From: Vanilla planifolia
Taxonomy: Eukaryota; Streptophyta; Magnoliopsida; Asparagales; Orchidaceae
NCBI GenBank assembly: GCA_023846275.1
Contig: CM043871.1
Location: 35,060,578 to 35,124,577, forward strand
Direction: 5' to 3'
Length of the DNA: 64,000 bases
Numbering within the stretch: position 1 is the stretch's first letter; each line of letters begins with the position of its first letter. Made by a program: the position numbers and the translations under genes. The notes beneath the pieces are model-generated. The model ran no database searches. It was not told the DNA's origin and was given only the letters and a program-made list of their open reading frames with translations. Below are positions 1 to 12,000 of the stretch, in pieces.

Positions 1-835
1 TCATGCATTTCTAAATAGTTCACTACAATTCTCTTTTCTGACATCAACACAACACCAATGGCATAAGCAAATGTGTCCACCTCCAACTTGAAGGGTCATT
101 TTAGATTCAATAAAGCCAATATTGGTATTCTCACGATCTTCCTCTTGAACAAAAAGAATGTATCTCCTTAAATAAAACACCATTCAAACTCATAAGTTGC
201 CCAAACGAGTGCACGTGAAAGGGAAGCAAGAACAAGGAAATGCTAGAGGAATATCCAAAGATATTGAAATGCACTATAGAAACTATATAACACAACAAGG
301 CCCCTTGGTCTAAGCCACTCCTATATAGCCTTCACCTTGCTTGATGAATCTGTAATTTTATGTTTCAACCTTAAACCCACAAAGATCACAAACTCCACAA
401 TAACGAGGGTCTTTTACAAATCAAGCAACCATATGCTATTGATGCTCCTCTATATCTCTACTATGGATGAGAATATCATCTAGTAAGCAAATCACAAAAT
501 CCCCCACATATCGTCTAAGGATTCATTTAAAATATGCATGAACATTGACGACAAATAGCAAAAAGCAGACTGCTTCACCAACCACTCATATAGACCTTGT
601 TTAGCTTAGACTACTATCTTCAAAGCATCAACCTCCTTGGCAAAGACTAGATGATAACCGATCTTAAGAAAAAACTTTGAAAAGACCATTACATTCTTTG
701 CATTGACTTTGTTCAAGCTGTGGTATTCGTAATCTCAATTTACCATTGTTCGTAAGAACCCAAACAATCAGTAGCCTACAATAATTTGTATCCCACCTTG
801 AGCCCTTCAAAAGCACAAGCTGTTAGAATGGGAAC
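1..835 (-). mobile_element. Ty3/gypsy pol remnant: reverse transcriptase to start of RNase H, decayed
   Basis: Read on the minus strand from about 780 downwards, the sequence shows the order expected of a Ty3/gypsy reverse transcriptase followed by RNase H. An RT fingers block reads DYEYHSLNKVNAKN (near 725-690), then LKIGYH, then YEWLV. The catalytic box reads LLDDILIHSRDIEEHQ (about 495-450), followed by the SSKVKAI-EWLRP block (about 320-290). Near 120-20 comes FKLEVDTFAYAIGVVLM, which matches the start of gypsy RNase H. Several stops and frame changes interrupt it, so it is inactive. It runs off the left edge. On the right it stops near 830, where an unrelated segment begins with TGTTAGAATGGG. 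It may belong to the same element as the gag-protease remnant at 5.6-7.1 kb, with later insertions between them, but that link is inference. Confidence 0.8.
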
Positions 836-2954
836 ATTAGGATGGCCATATAATAGGGGGTGAATTGTAAAAATATCTACCTTAAGAATATAAAATAAAA
901 CAACAAAAGACTTCTACAATTATTAATTATAATTATTCTAGAATTTTATTTTAAAAACTCTTGTTAAATGTGATAAACAAAATACACAAAGTTTTAGGTG
1001 ATACAAACCCAAACACTGGAATTACGTTCACCCAAAATCTCAAAAGGCCAAGCTTTCATTAATAATTGCCTTCTGCAGATGCAAGTAGACAAAACACCCA
1101 CACCTACCCAGAGGAGTCTATAATACGAGTCAAAGAACCCTATAATCACCAAGATAATTATCTAATAATACCAGGTTAGACAACTCTACAACATTAGCCT
1201 AAATCGAACTCAGAGGGCACCACAAAGAGTGGCCAAAAAAACAAACGATAAAAAAAATCCAAATATAAAGTCTACATCAAAAATAAGAAAATACATTAAA
1301 TCTCAAAACATAGGTCATATAAACTAACAATTAATTCAAGAGGTATACTAAATAGAGTGTACAGCATTATGAAGGATATTGCACCTACCTCAATGTAATT
1401 TTAGCTTGAATGGCTGAGACAGGGTGATCATATTTTGCTTACTTCAACCCAACTATTTGATCAAATCCTTCAAGGAATGTAATGATCTTCAAGAGAACAT
1501 ATTCCTAAATGATTTCCAATTGCTCATTCTCCTTTTCTCTAAGTTTGAACCTAATTTATAAGCTTTTAGATTGCTCTCCAATGTCTCTAAACATCTCCAA
1601 TGACTCTCTAGTGGCTATGTCAAACAATTCCAAAATCTGGTGAAACTAGATGTACCATACAAAAAGCTTGAGTTTAGACTTTATGCTACTAAGTGCTAAA
1701 TTAAATGACTTAGATGTACCATACACAAAACTCAAACTCTAGATTTCTCACTTAGCGCACCATTCGCCTGTCAACACATTATGTTACTTAGATTAAGCAT
1801 ACCATACATCAATATTCATGCACCAAACATAAATCTTGCATTTTAGGTTTTTTCAGTGTACTAGTTGCCTGCCTTTGGACTAAGTCATTTGAGTTTCACA
1901 TATCATACATCATTATTGATGTACCATATGTAAAGCTCTAGTTTTAGGTTTATTTTCTCAACGTACCATTCATCCATCTATAAGTCATTTGAACTAGACA
2001 TATTGTGCATTAATATTAACATACTACATACAAAATTTAGGAACCTTGGGCAAAGAAATGCCATTCATACAATATATAAGTTTCCACAAACTGTATGTAG
2101 GGCTCATACACTATACATGAAAGTGTCATATACCATATGTTATACTCAAATCTTTAAGATTATGCATTGAAAATATGATAAGCATGACTTGTGAATGCAA
2201 TCAACATTTTTTAAGCTTCAAAAAAGAGGTAATTACATATGTATGAAAGCAGATGCGAATGCACACCTATAACATCTTAAATGAGATGTGATTTTGAAAA
2301 ACTTTTTAATTGATTGTCATAAACACTCAAAATATCACCCATTTATTCCTAATTCCTCATTGTTATTGTAAGTTTTCACAAACTAAGAGCAAATAAAGAA
2401 GACTATTTTCTTTTCCAAGATTGCTCAAGCTTCATGACTCATGCCACTTACATTCTCTTGCCAAACACTTTGTTAAAAAGTACTTTAAGTCAAGGACCAA
2501 TCATCTCCAAATAGCTCACCAAGTGACTATAAGATGCATGATCTAAAAACACTAAAGAAAAAATATAAGAAAAATAAAAACTAATGTTTTTATCATCAAT
2601 CAAGTCACACATAAAACAAGAATTCAACATAAACCAAATGCAAAAAACATTTAAGATCATTCGAATGATGAAAGAAAGATGAAGAGATATGTTGCAAGTA
2701 ATCCAAAACAACAATATCCCAAATGAAATTTGTAGTATTCTACCAATTACATCTCTCACCTTAGCCATACTCTACTAAATGATTTCTTCTCTACTCAATA
2801 AGGTATTCAACCACCCAAGGGCCCTTTTTCTACATGTAAAAGTCTTTTCTTATAATATTTGAAAAGATCACCTAAAACATAACAATTTAACCTGAAAAAT
2901 CTCACTTAACTATAGTAGATTTGATCTAAATTTATCCCACAAGCTAATCATTAG
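836..2954. other. Repeat-like filler inside UPL6 intron 16, no gene recognised
   Basis: This AT-rich stretch has no protein match I can recognise. It begins near 821 with TGTTAGAATGGGAACATTAG, followed by GGGGGTGAATTG, the style of sequence seen at the ends of plant LTR elements, so a boundary of a separate insertion is plausible. I could not find a matching second terminus. It contains the diverged 100-bp tandem repeat described separately. Confidence 0.4.
1640..2085. repeat. Diverged tandem repeat, period about 100 bp, about four copies
   Basis: Each unit carries the core (A)AGTCATTTGA or a variant, then a (C)ATACATCA-TATT-ATG(T/C)ACCA stretch, then AAA-CT-TAGTTTTAGGTT. Cores start near 1703, 1783, 1882 and 1982, a spacing of about 80 for the first interval and about 100 for the next two. 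The copies are strongly diverged. No coding potential is evident. Confidence 0.55.
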
Positions 2955-4935
2955 ATTTTTTTAATATAAAGTTTATTTTATTACTTTCCAATAGATTACG
3001 AGTGATTCTATACATGATGTACCATAATACTACAATTTGTAGATAACAAAATATCCAATAATTAAAGTTTAATGTTTACTCTTATGTGACTTTTCATTTT
3101 ATATTTTGCACTTGTATTGAAGAATTAGGGAGTCATTAACCATTCTTATTAGAACAAGATAGTCATCAGAAAAATTTGGCAACATCAAAACATTATCAGA
3201 GTCGATCACTATAGATCTCGATTCCAAAAAAGAGAATCCTTTCCACAAGTCTAAAAGGGCTCTTTATAAAAGTTTTTGAGTTCTTCAATCTCTGCATTAT
3301 GATCACAAATCGTACACTTCTCGTAAACCTAATGAAACCTTGAGACAAAACTCAAATTGAATGCTTTCTCTATAAGCTCACTTTTGTGGTAAAACCACAA
3401 TTGGGAGATCAGTTTGAGAGAGAAGTCAAATAAGATTCTACTTAAAAAAGATGTTATCATAATAAAGATAATGAACTCTTTGAGCAAAATTTGATAGCAA
3501 GAAAAGAAGGTAAAAGATGAAAAGCTCAGAAGTAAGAGAATCAACAAAGGCTTTGGAGGCATTGTTTTGATCAATAGAGACACTATCAATAAAGGGTGGA
3601 GTTGGAGCTACCATACCCTGATCAATAGTAATCTAAAGAGAAAAATATTTTGATTATTAGTTTGCTTAGCTAATGCACCGGAGATGCATGGCTAAAGTGC
3701 ATCATGCTTGTGTTGAGATTTTTGTTTCCAGATTTTCTGCTTCAATAGGCTGTTGATTCCCACGAACGTGCTAGGGATTTGAACGACAATTTGATTCCAT
3801 GTGGTTGAGCACGCAAAAGGAGCAGAAATAAAGAATTTCGTACGCCATGGTCTGCCAAAAACCAATCGAACAATTTCCAATCCATATTTTATCTGATAAC
3901 TCATTTTAAAGATTGATTTAAACACACATATGCTTGTGGCACTAAGTCAGACAAGAGAAGCAATTGATACATTCATCTTAAAAGTTTCCATAATAAGACG
4001 GCCTACAAAGAACAAGACCCTTGGTGAAAAAGTGCACAGGCAAATGTGAAAGCAAGATCCAAATTGGCAAAATTAAGGACTCAAATTCAATAAAGAAATA
4101 GATCATTTGAAGATTTTCATAAGAAAACCTGAGAAGGTCCACACTCCACATAGCCAACACCTAAAGAAATCTTCTTTAAGTTGGAATCGAATTAAAATGT
4201 GTCCAAGGATCTAAAATCCCAATTGAGAAGAAAAACCCAAACCCAATAGTCAAAAATCCTTTGCACAATGAATCTGTGTTAGGGCGACCCAAAGAGAAAT
4301 TTTCAACTAAAGCAAACTTGAAGAGGCTGGAAAGTATATGCATATCCTCGCTAGTGAATAAAACTACTACTCTGCTTTTGTAAGTGGCAGCGTCCCTCGC
4401 AATGGTCGACATGCCCATAATGAAGGAGCATTTATTATCAATTGGATTCACAATATGGAATGTAGGTAGATGATATCCTCAAAGGATTGTATTTATGCCA
4501 CAAACACCTTAGTTGGACTGTGAAAGGGTTCTGCCAATAAAGTAGAGGCCAAAATCCTCTTAAACACTTGGGCAAATGAGGCAATTGCAATTATAATAGA
4601 AGGAACAAAGATCGAAGAAGCTACAGGAGATGAAACGGGTTCCAAAGGAATCAAAACAATGACCAAAGGGATGAGGACCAACCACAATGATCAATACCAA
4701 GACCAGCGACGACAGGATAAGCGAAGCCAGCTTCTATGCAGTGACATGCAAGCTTTGAGGGACCAATACATTAACCAAACCAATTTGCCAAAGCCATGGA
4801 GAAACTGGGTGTCTTTATGCCCTGATGGCAATGACAATCAGGTAAGAGAGCAAGAGAATATGAGAGAGATGTTCGACAAAATTGGCAAATGTAATAGTCG
4901 GAGATGAGCGACACTTTGCTAGGAAACCCTAGTAG
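2955..4935 (-). mobile_element. ORF1-only LINE derivative, copy 1 (near full length)
   Basis: On the minus strand this 2-kb unit starts near 4935 with GGTTTCCTAGCAAAGTGTCG, which aligns with the start of copy 2 near 13,308. It continues with a leader of about 480 bp, a DUF4283-type ORF1 and a 3' region, and ends in an A-rich tail seen as a T run at 2956-2962 on the plus strand. The alignment with copy 2 runs end to end. Examples are TTTTAATTCGATTCCAA here against TCTTAATTCGATTCGAA in copy 2, and the 3' signature GAGTAATAAAATAAA or close variants. There is no endonuclease or reverse transcriptase between ORF1 and the tail, so it must have depended on a partner element. It lies in UPL6 intron 16, in the same orientation as the gene. 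Confidence 0.72.
3692..4451 (-). pseudogene. LINE ORF1-like protein (DUF4283), broken, in copy 1
   Basis: Three consecutive minus-strand open segments (4451-4176, 4160-3978, 3925-3692) together read as one DUF4283 domain, the RNA-binding-like N-terminal region of plant LINE ORF1. The first segment shows SRVVVLFTSEDMHILSS, then LVENFSLGRPNTDSLCKGFL and FFFSIGILDP. The second shows LPIWILLSHLPVHFFTKGL, matching the family pattern P-I-W-hydrophobic-x-LP-x-LP. The third shows SIFKMSYQIKYGLEIVRLVFG. Copy 2 encodes a close relative of the last part (SIFRISYQIK, then GVKIVWLAFG). Stops and frame changes between the segments show it is no longer translatable as one protein. Confidence 0.65.
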
Positions 4936-5599
4936 AGCTCAACATCAAAATGAAAACTCTTTCGACCAACTTATAACTATTAGATCTTTGATTTGAGCCC
5001 CCAACTAATTCTATTTTAGTTGTCCTCAAATTAGAAATTCAAAAATATATTTGTTTCCATATTAACCATACTTGATTAAACAATATGAACGATTCAAGTA
5101 CTTAGAACAACATTTTATCAACCTCTATTGCCACCAACCAATCTACATGAACAGGGAACCTAAAAAGTGATTAGGTGGTCTGGTTGACAAAATAGCACTC
5201 CATCAATTTAAAATTCTTGATCTCTTTGTTTTGGAGCACTAAGTGATGCGTAATCGAACAATCCAATTTTGCCAATCATTTTGCACAATTTTGGAACCTC
5301 CATTATGTTTTTTGTGCAACTCTCCCAGTAAGGTTTGATCCCCTACACAAATGGAGAGTTACAAGATTTAATCATCTCATTCTTAACCTAATGACTTGAC
5401 ACATAAGCTTCTTGCCTTACATTACATAATTCCTATAGAAAACTGAATTCAATAATAAAAGGATATACAAAAATTTCATGTACTAGTTTTTTTTTTAGGT
5501 AAACAACAAACCACTTCAAAATGGAAAGAGCATCTCTAAAGCAACTCCATTAACCCTATATATGATATCTCATTGTGCTGTACATTAGCTTTCAATGTG
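4936..5599. other. Spacer between LINE copy 1 and the gypsy protease region
   Basis: No intact gene. On the minus strand short open pieces could be decayed gypsy pol sequence between protease and reverse transcriptase, but I found no diagnostic motif. Confidence 0.3.
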
Positions 5600-7100
5600 C
5601 ATATCAACAAAGGAATTGGTTTTTTTATAAGAATTTAGTAGATATTTTAACAATCCAACATTGACAATCTTTATCTCCATGGCCTTAGGATCATGTATCA
5701 CGTACCATTGGTCTTTCAATAGAAGATAACCTTTTGATCATAAAATAAGGGAAACAAAGGATAACATGGCACCCATCAAGTGGTACCAGCTTGCACTACA
5801 CTTCACCAGTATAATGCTTATTGATAATGAAGCAAAATCTGCATCGTCTCTTAATATTTTCCCAAGAGCTGTTGTAGATCAACCCTAAAGGGTAAGATCA
5901 TCGATGCAATGTATGCACAACAAACTCATTGTTCACTAGTTTGTTTTTGGCTACCATGGTCAATAATGTCCATGAACAACTTGATTTGAATGCGAATAGC
6001 AAATAGCTCCTCCTTGGGATCAAGAGTGGTGGCTATGACCTCTTTTCCTTTCAACTTTGCCATCAAAAATATGTTGATCCCTACTGTTATATATCCCTTC
6101 AAGGTCATATAACCTTCTACTATAAGATTGGTCTTCTCCTCACCATTTCTTTGAGCATCCCCCAACACTAAATGAAGATCCAAACTCCTATTCTTCTGCA
6201 ATAATCGCTGCTAATTTCCCTAGATGCTGGAATAAGTAATTTGAGAAGATTTCTTCTTTTTCTTGGTACCTTTGTTGTATGCAGATGGTTTTTGTAGCAT
6301 TGCTGTCCCTCTTCTCGATTTTCATGGCAAAATAACCATATGGTCAATTGTCGATATAGGAAATAGAATTAATTCAATAGCTTGGCATGCAAGCATGGAG
6401 GTACTACAGCATTATTGACTTATAATTAAGATCCATGCTTAATTGCTTGTCTACAAAACTTCGTTGTGTAATCTTATACAGACTAGCCCTATCACAATCT
6501 CTGGATTTGCTGCCTTCTCATGTAATTCTTTTGATACCCCATACTATAAAACTCATCATACAAGACCTTTTTAAAATTGTTCCAACTCTATTCTTGCTGT
6601 GTACCAAATTGCAAAATGGCATTCCACCCAGCCAAAGCATGAAAATTAAGCTCCATGCATGCAAATGCAACCTTATCCTAATTGTAATACCCAGCTAATC
6701 GAAAGTAATTCCCTAATTTATCAATCCAAGAATCAATCTTTTTTGGAATAATCTCCCCATCATAGTTTGGTAGTTCAATCTTGGTTTCTACCACAAAAGG
6801 CTTAGAATTACCATTTGCAATCTAAAGAGTGGTGATGTTGAAGCCATCTTCATCAACATGCAAGCATTCAAATGAATCGACACCACTGCTTTCCCTCTTT
6901 GGTAATGGCTATCTCCTCAGGTTGTAGTGTAACACACAAACCCCACAAATTCTCCTTCCAATAATTCTTCCTAGGCTGTTGGTGCTTCCCCTTTCTGAAC
7001 CATAAACTTTTCTGCTTCGTTGTTGTTGTTTGAACCTTGAAACAAAACTGTCACTTTCTCAATTTCACCATACAATTATTGGTAAAACTGTGGTAGTCTA
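5600..7100 (-). mobile_element. Ty3/gypsy gag-protease remnant, decayed
   Basis: Minus-strand translation from about 7050 downwards gives a retrotransposon gag domain. Around 6790-6700 it reads IELPNYDGEIIPKKIDSW, then IDKLGNYFRLAGYYN, followed by DKVAFACMELNFHALAGW and SWNNFKKVLYDEF, matching the conserved order F(D/E)G..W...E.YF....V..A...L...A..W..F...L...F. Further on (about 6000-5930) an aspartic-protease-like block reads LFAIRIQIKLFMDIIDHGSQ, where DHGSQ stands at the usual D-T/N-G-S-Q site. The gag region carries at least six stop codons, so the element is dead. I found no primer-binding site or flanking LTR pair. It sits in UPL6 intron 16. Confidence 0.75.
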
Positions 7101-8359
7101 ATTCTCCATAATACATGCCCCTACGTTCAACCCTATTAGGAGACATACTTTAGGCACACCAAGGTCAGGCTTGCAGACAAAAAATGATGAACAAATCAGA
7201 CTCGCACAAAGATGAAGTAGCAAGGACTACAATCATTTAACAACTCCAAAGCCTAAGCAAGACTTGCTCCTTTTGTGGGCAACTTCTCCACAACAAATTT
7301 CAGCATTCATAGAAAGCAATAACATAAAGAAATATGGTAGAGGAAAAGGAAAGCAAGGAATAAATATTGGGGAAACTAAACTAGTATCTAAACTACCATA
7401 AATAGAAATAATTAAATCTAAGGGATTGCTTCTCCAAATCTTGGATATCAAAATCATATTCTCTAGTAAACAACAGGGCATCCTTTTATAGTTTCAAAGC
7501 CCAAAAATGATTTCAATAAACATTCAAAATCAAATATGCAAGTTAACTTTCCAAAGATATGAACTTCAGAAACTAAAGGGAAAAAAAAAATACTAGTCTT
7601 ATCTTAAACCCTTCTAGTTCCCTTAGGAGCTTTTTGTGATAAGCTTGTAGACGTGTAATGGTCCTTCAATTTTCAACATGAACAGTTCAAGAAACTAAGC
7701 TTGTGAAAACAAACTTTCAAAAATAAGTTTTCATCAAATCGGACAGTCCAGTTTTGTGATTGGGCAATATAATCAAATCAAGCAAACACTGCATCACAAA
7801 ATCCCTGTTTTATCACCATCCTCTGATTCTGCAATCGAATGTCCACTTATGTTGACTAGATGGTCTAAATTTCTCGATCGAATGATTTGATAAACATGAT
7901 CACCTATAAGTAGTAAAAACTCATCTAATGGGCTTTTTAGACAATACGATGCTTATGATTAAATGGACCAAATGATAGATCAGCTTTAATGGAACCATCC
8001 TATTTTATACTGGTATGTTGATACATTCCAGCTTTCTCAATCACCACTATCCCATTCTAAGGTAAAACAATTTGATCAACTTCATGAAATTAAATGCTGA
8101 TACTTATCACCAACTTTTCAAATTCCCTTATTAAACTTTTAACGCTAATCTCTAGAGGAACCTTTGACCTCTTTGTGACTCCTCGCTAGAGTCACATGAG
8201 AATCTCCTTTTTGAATAATGTTAGTTTAATAGAAGCATCCTAAATAGCCACATCCCAGCTAATGGCCACACCAATTATTCATTCCATTAACTCTATATCT
8301 ATCAACTCCAAGAAAAACAAAGCTACATTATGTGTACTTTCCTATTACATTTAAAGGGA
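7101..8359. other. UPL6 intron 16 sequence, no gene recognised
   Basis: AT-rich sequence with only short chance reading frames. It could contain the decayed 5' LTR and leader of the adjacent gypsy remnant, but no terminal repeat is visible. Confidence 0.3.
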
Positions 8360-8640
8360 AAGGAATGCAATAATTTTCCAAAGGCAATCTCCTCCTTGAG
8401 AGATTGTGCCAACAAATATCCATGTCAATGCCATTCCAATCGTCCATTAGTGGATCCTTGGTTCTTCTACAACACCATGTAGGCTTGCTACAAATTTTGG
8501 CTCAGGGTCTACTGTACATCTACTCCACAACAATATGCAATCCTTTGGAATTGCATAACTCTCTACCTACTCCGCTGAGAGGTCATATATACAATACATT
8601 TCCTGATGTACCAGAAGTTGAGGGAGGCAATCTATACGTC
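8360..8640 (+). pseudogene. Probable F-box/kelch-type gene fragment
   Basis: A plus-strand stretch spread over two frames resembles the region after the F-box of plant F-box/kelch proteins. One frame reads VGLLQILAQGLLYIYSTTI followed by CNPLELHNSLPTPLRG, close to the family pattern GLL(C/Y)-x-x-(S/D)...(I/V)CNPLT..R.LP. A neighbouring frame supplies WILGSSTTPCRLAT, in the position of the usual PWF(L/F)-F segment. Frame switching, lack of an F-box upstream and lack of kelch repeats downstream indicate a truncated relic. The assignment rests on motif resemblance only. Confidence 0.35.
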
Positions 8641-8951
8641 AATTCAATTGTTTTAAAATTTTTCTATCGGATGCTCTTTAAAGTTTTTTATGGATTCTTT
8701 GGGCAGCCTGTGTTATGGTATTTTGATCCAATTTTCTTTTGTAATATTTTCTTTAAAATCATATAACCCGCAAAATCATCATCATCAAAAAAAAAATGAT
8801 CTCTTTAGAATGATATTGCCATCAAGAACATATGACAAACCCCACTGATCTGCAAAACAAAACTCGCATGCAATATAAAGAAGACTTCTCTTTTGAAAGA
8901 AAAAGAAAAAGCGAACAGCATAGTCTGAAAATTATTATGGCATAAACAAAC

Positions 8952-9077
8952 CTTAAAGAGCCCATATTCAACATTGAAAGCTGCTTGAGTAATGTTCTCC
9001 ATGAAATCCTTGAAGATACCACCACCATCAATTCCAGCCTCCTCTACTCCAAATTCATTCAAATAAGAAACACGAAT
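8952..9077 (-). CDS. UPL6: UPL6 exon 16 (start of HECT domain)
   Basis: Codes residues 693-734: IRVSYLNEFGVEEAGIDGGG, IFKDFMENITQAAF and YGLFK. These are the diagnostic first residues of the UPL6 HECT N-lobe. Acceptor CTTCAG|ATTCGT, donor TTTAAG|GTTTGT, phase 0. The next expected block, around YPNPGSG, was not found in 1-8951. Confidence 0.94.
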
Positions 9078-12000
9078 CTGAAGACACCAAGTTGCAAAAC
9101 AAAGAATAGACATTAAAGCCTAAAGAAAATATACAAACAAGGAAAGCAGTATGGTTCTTCCTAGTAGTTCTAACTTCTTTGATTATATTCTTTCTGCAAG
9201 GTAGTTTTATGCATGTCAGCATTGAATTGTTATTTGTGAATGTTAATGGAAAAAACATTCTACATGATAAAAGTTTGTTGGCAGGAATGCTTCTTGTTAT
9301 CTTTTTTATTTTATTGTTTTACTAAAACTGGAATTAAAAGGCAGAGGTAAAAAAAAAATACCGAGCCTTTGAGTTCTTCAGCGGTCAAAATACTCAACCT
9401 TCTGAATGCATCTTCAAAAATTCTATTTCTTCTTATCATAATTGTACTTCTTAGTGAAGGGTAAGCACCAGTTTGTTGCTTTGAAGCTGCTAGTTGTGCC
9501 TACCACACAAAAACCAATGAGCATTTTCAGACTAACTTTGAAATAATATATTTGAATGCCAAGGGATGAACATGTTCACCTTACATAAATCACAGTAATA
9601 TCGTTAAAAAGATCATTTATTCAAATGTTACTTGAAAATGTCATCTCTTAGAAGGTGCACAGAGAGATACTTGATGCTCACAGTGAAAATTTTAACTCTG
9701 CTTGTAAATGGCACCAGAAATGGCGCCTGTTTCAGTAACTCTGACGCTTTGGTATTTTCAGTTAAGGCCTGCATGAAATACCACCACAATAAGGAACAAA
9801 TTTAAAGATGAACTGAAAGTACTATAGTTAATCATTGTTGCCTGAGTTACAAAAGCGTCACTCCTTGCTTCAGGAGCATGAAATTCACTAGCAGATGTAA
9901 AAGAGCTTCTGTTGTTCCAATCTTGCAGCTGCATTAAAAAATTGTACAATAAAACAAAAGGAGTAAATATTTCGAGATATTTTAAATTACTCCTGCATTA
10001 GCAATAGAAACAACACATAAAAGACTTGTTGAAAAAAGCAAACATGAATTACCCAGTGGAAAAGCATATTTATTGGATTATGTAGCTATGTGCATAATGG
10101 CATGCAAGGCTAGCCTAAACCCACAAAATGAAGTCAGCTATATCAATCCTTATGCAAATGCATGCCATACAGGAGCAAGTTCTCATTAAGCACTAATCCA
10201 TCTTAATGGTTTTTTTTTTCACATCATTCTCAGCGCTTTCCTACAACAAATCTTAGTTCTATTATGGAGTCAACTATGTGAATCCTCTAATACCAATAGG
10301 TCTCATCTATTGATAACCTTCTTAGAATAAAAGTACATCAAATCATTTCTAAGTTTCTTCTTACGTCTTGTTTGGTATCTTCCCATTCCATTTATTGCTT
10401 CATTTATTGAGTGTTACCTTCCATGAGAGACAAAGTTCCGTATTTTCCTCTACTCATCAGAACTTCTGGTTTTGTTCAAAATTCCAGTACTACAAATAAA
10501 TCTAAAGGTTTTTTTCAATTCCACTTTGTTAGGATAAGAAAATAGAAATATATCTCAAGTGGAATAAACAGTGTGACAGATTGAAAATGCTATCACTCAC
10601 TCGAAGACATGCAATATTTAAAAAAATAACATAACCCATCTCAACAACATAAGCCCTGGTGAACAACAGAAAACTCTAAAACAATCAGAAATACCTGGTT
10701 CAAGAGTTCAGATATCACAACAGAAGCTCTACCTCTGATGGTTTCAGCTGATAGTTTTCTGTTGGCAGAATGGGCACTTGCAATTTTCTGAGGCAAGTTA
10801 TCAGGCATCACCCAAAGGAGTTGCCACAAAGCCTGCAAAGAAAGAGATTGAAGAAGAATTTTTACCTAGAAAAACAAAGATATGCCAACATCGTATATTC
10901 TCTTTAATTTTATGCAAAACCAGCTAATTTAAAAGAAAATTTTAATTTAAGAATAACACCTCATAACAGAGTCGTAACATGATTGCCAGTAAGAAAGAAT
11001 TCACAGAAACTAAAAAATTAACTAAAAGAAAATACCTGCTTTAATATGACAACTAAGAACCTGAGGTCCTCTAAAGAGAGCGGACTTTGTTGGACATAGA
11101 ATTCTTCGTTATCCATGATTGTCAGCATATACCTAATAGAGAAAGAAGCCTGCATCATTTATTGCACTTCAAATCTTAATAAAGATCTATAAGCCAAGAG
11201 AACTTTTTTATGAAGAAAAGAAGAGATAACTTGAAAACCTTTTCTGTCAAAACTTAAACAAAACAATGACCCAAAGAAGCAGATATAACAGCACAAACAA
11301 TATAGCAGAGATCAATAATTTCAAACATACTCTATTTTCTTGGCAAAACTATTATCACATAGTATTGAGAAGCCTTACTTATACACAGGACAGAAAACAG
11401 CCAAAGGTAATAGCCAGCTTGGAGCATCACCAGGGATAAATGCGGCATGTTTAGTGAAAACTGGACTTGTCCTATTTTCATGGCAAAACTTCATAAAATT
11501 CCACAGTACAAGAACAAGCTCAGATCCATAAGCTAGCCCTGTCATGATACGCTCAGGAGGCAATGTACAGAATGTGACATGAAGAAAAGCACAAACAGCA
11601 CCAACAGCATCAACCACTTCATCAGATGGGGGAGCTTTATCGCTATGGCGAATAAATGGTGTACCCCTAAACAATGCATTCACCTGTGCATTAAGAAAAC
11701 ACAAAATATGCCAATAAACATTTACACAAGTTAGCATGTCAAATGTGGTTCAAACTAAGGTGATCTAAATAACTGGAGAGCATACTAAAAGTTGCAAAAG
11801 ATGTGAATCTATTGCATCCCTTGTCAGCCTTTCCAAATCAGTATGGAGAGATTCTTTGTTGTCCTCATCCAAGCTCATTGTATCATTTAAATAACCTGGA
11901 GGATTAGAAAAATTACACAGCCAAAGGAAATGACTAATTCAACATGAAGGCATGACAAAAACAACTAGCTTTGAGAAACAAAACAAAGCCACAACTTTCT

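Noticed and set aside
3329-3589. Hydrophobic minus-strand frame of 86 codons that could suggest a membrane protein
   Set aside because: It lies in the 3' region of LINE copy 1 and the aligned part of copy 2 is not open in the same frame.
4659-4907. Plus-strand open frame of 82 codons
   Set aside because: It is antisense to the leader of LINE copy 1, whose identity is fixed by alignment with copy 2.
9055-9258. Minus-strand frame at the intron 15/exon 16 border
   Set aside because: Intron sequence read through; the exon begins at the CTTCAG acceptor at 9,077/9,078.
11340-11531. Plus-strand open frame opposite UPL6 exon 10
   Set aside because: Antisense shadow of a strongly conserved exon.
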